Positions 6,365 to 7,195 of a stretch of 7,195 bases of DNA are shown one piece after another. Position 1 is the first letter of the stretch. Every line of letters starts with the position of its first letter. Location: contig JAQVLS010000079.1 in the NCBI GenBank assembly GCA_028704035.1, positions 1 to 7,195 of the forward strand, in the 5' to 3' direction. A model generated the notes under the pieces. That model was not told the DNA's origin, did no database searches, and saw only the letters and a list, made by a program, of their open reading frames with translations. Origin of the DNA: Desulfotomaculaceae bacterium. Lineage in GTDB: Bacteria > Bacillota > Desulfotomaculia > Desulfotomaculales > Pelotomaculaceae. A program made the translations under genes and the position numbers.

Positions 6365-6390
6365 TATTTTTTTAGAATGGAGCGAATTTT

Positions 6391-7020
6391 TTGAAGACGG
6401 AAGCGGTTTTGTTTGACCTGGATGGTACCCTGGTTGATTCATTGCCTTTGATATACAGGACTTACCGGTACGTGTTTGATGAAATGGGTATACCGTGGGA
6501 TGAAAAAGGTATTGAAAAGATGATCGGGCTGCCGTTAAAGGATATCGGGAAGCATTTTACAGGGAAAGAAGAGTCTCGTTTTGAAGATCTTTACCAGGTT
6601 TACTACCACCGTGATCTTGATTCTTTTACCAGGCTTTTTCCCGGCACCCTGGCCATGTTGAGCAATCTTAAGAAACGGCAAATAAAACTAGGTATTGTTA
6701 CTTCTAAAGGAAAGCCCGGCACTACAAGGACCACAGCTTTTACCGGTATTGATCGTTTTATGGACGTAATTATTACCGCGCATGATTTGTTAAAGCACAA
6801 ACCAGACCCGGCGCCGCTGCTGCATGCTGTAAAATTCCTCGGAGCGCATGTTTCAAGGACCATATATATTGGTGACAGCAGATTTGATATTTTAACCGGC
6901 CGGAATGCCGGCGCCCGTACCCTGGGTGTAACCTGGGGACTTGCCGGTCGCGAAGAAATGGCGTCACTGCAGCCCGATGGAATAATAGACCGGTGGGACG
7001 AACTGATGAAATATATTTAG
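6391..7020 (+). CDS. HAD-superfamily phosphatase, phosphoglycolate phosphatase/PpaX type
   Basis: This is a predicted cytoplasmic Mg-dependent phosphatase acting through an aspartyl-phosphate. It has 209 residues, near the size of PpaX (pyrophosphatase) and Gph (phosphoglycolate phosphatase); sequence alone does not choose between them. Motif I is FDLDGT with nucleophile Asp9 and acid/base Asp11. Motif II is Thr104 in GIVTSK, motif III is Lys137 in KHKPDP, and motif IV is GDSRFD with Asp162 and Asp166. An alpha-helical cap (about residues 15-80) lies between motifs I and II, as in subclass I HAD enzymes. The start is TTG 6391, with GGAG at 6379-6382 eight nt upstream, and it puts motif I at the usual distance from the N-terminus. 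The next gene, a DUF503 protein, begins 28 nt after its stop, so the two are probably co-transcribed. No residue is missing. Confidence 0.88.
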   Translation: MKTEAVLFDLDGTLVDSLPLIYRTYRYVFDEMGIPWDEKGIEKMIGLPLKDIGKHFTGKEESRFEDLYQVYYHRDLDSFTRLFPGTLAMLSNLKKRQIKLGIVTSKGKPGTTRTTAFTGIDRFMDVIITAHDLLKHKPDPAPLLHAVKFLGAHVSRTIYIGDSRFDILTGRNAGARTLGVTWGLAGREEMASLQPDGIIDRWDELMKYI

Positions 7021-7035
7021 TAAGATTTTTATGCC

Positions 7036-7040
7036 GGAGG
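7036..7040 (+). promoter_or_regulatory. Ribosome binding site of the DUF503 gene
   Basis: GGAGG lies 8 nt before TTG 7049. It supports this start for a gene that would otherwise be easy to miss at the window edge. Confidence 0.75.
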
Positions 7041-7048
7041 TCTGAAAT

Positions 7049-7195
7049 TTGATTATTGGGGTATTAACGCTGCAATTACACCTGGGGGAAGCAAATTCTC
7101 TGAAAGATAAAAGACGGATACTAAAGAGCCTAATAGAACGGATAAAAAACCGTTTTAATGTGTCTGTGGCTGAGGTAGACCACCAAGACTTATGG
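7049..7195 (+). CDS. DUF503 (YlxP-like) protein, 3' end outside window
   Basis: This is a small conserved protein of unknown function. Family members are about 90-100 residues long, so roughly half is visible (49 codons, open to the window edge). The N-terminus reads MIIGVLTLQLHL, then ANSLKDKRRILKSLIERI and RFNVSVAEVDHQDLW. This matches the DUF503 pattern as I remember it: a short strand, SLKxKRR, a helix, then FNVSVAEVD. The start is TTG 7049 with GGAGG at 7036-7040. In Bacillus the homolog ylxP sits between infB and rbfA, whereas here it follows a HAD phosphatase by 28 nt and may share its transcript. Family assignment is firm, but the cellular role is not known. Confidence 0.88.
   Translation, partial: MIIGVLTLQLHLGEANSLKDKRRILKSLIERIKNRFNVSVAEVDHQDLW

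Overview
The window looks like a piece of chromosome from a motile Gram-positive bacterium of the Clostridia, probably a Peptococcaceae relative such as Pelotomaculum or Desulfotomaculum. This placement is inferred from memory of the protein families and was not searched. The signs are a Bacillus-type chemotaxis set (CheC, CheD and a FliY with a phosphatase domain), a CheY very close to the Bacillus subtilis form, strong purine-rich ribosome binding sites, and TTG start codons in five of the nine visible gene starts. All genes are on the + strand.

Positions 2-5421 hold the 3' end of a flagellar and chemotaxis operon: flgF (5' end outside the window), flgG, cheD, cheC, cheY, fliM and fliY. Spacing is tight: 10 nt between flgG and cheD, 35 nt between cheD and cheC, 23 nt between cheC and cheY, and an 8 nt overlap of fliM and fliY. 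The largest gap, 72 nt, lies between cheY and fliM. A rho-independent terminator at 5429-5453 closes the unit. FlgF and FlgG build the flagellar rod. FliM and FliY form the switch (C-ring) that binds phosphorylated CheY. CheC and FliY remove the phosphate from CheY-P, and CheD deamidates receptor glutamines and is regulated by binding CheC. The segment therefore joins the motor switch, its input signal, and the enzymes that end that signal. CheA, CheW, CheB, CheR and receptors are not in the window.

Positions 5422-7195 are a different, housekeeping-like region. It holds a calcineurin-type metallophosphoesterase (5512-6243), a 147 nt intergenic stretch with interleaved inverted repeats and promoter-like sequence, a HAD-family phosphatase of the phosphoglycolate phosphatase/PpaX type (6391-7020), and the first 49 codons of a DUF503 (YlxP-like) protein that runs off the end (from 7049).

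I found no mobile element gene, CRISPR array, tRNA or rRNA, and nothing that I can defend as a new system. The least explained parts are the 6244-6390 intergenic stretch, the ten-codon reading frame with an eight-G tract between cheD and cheC, and the placement of the DUF503 gene.
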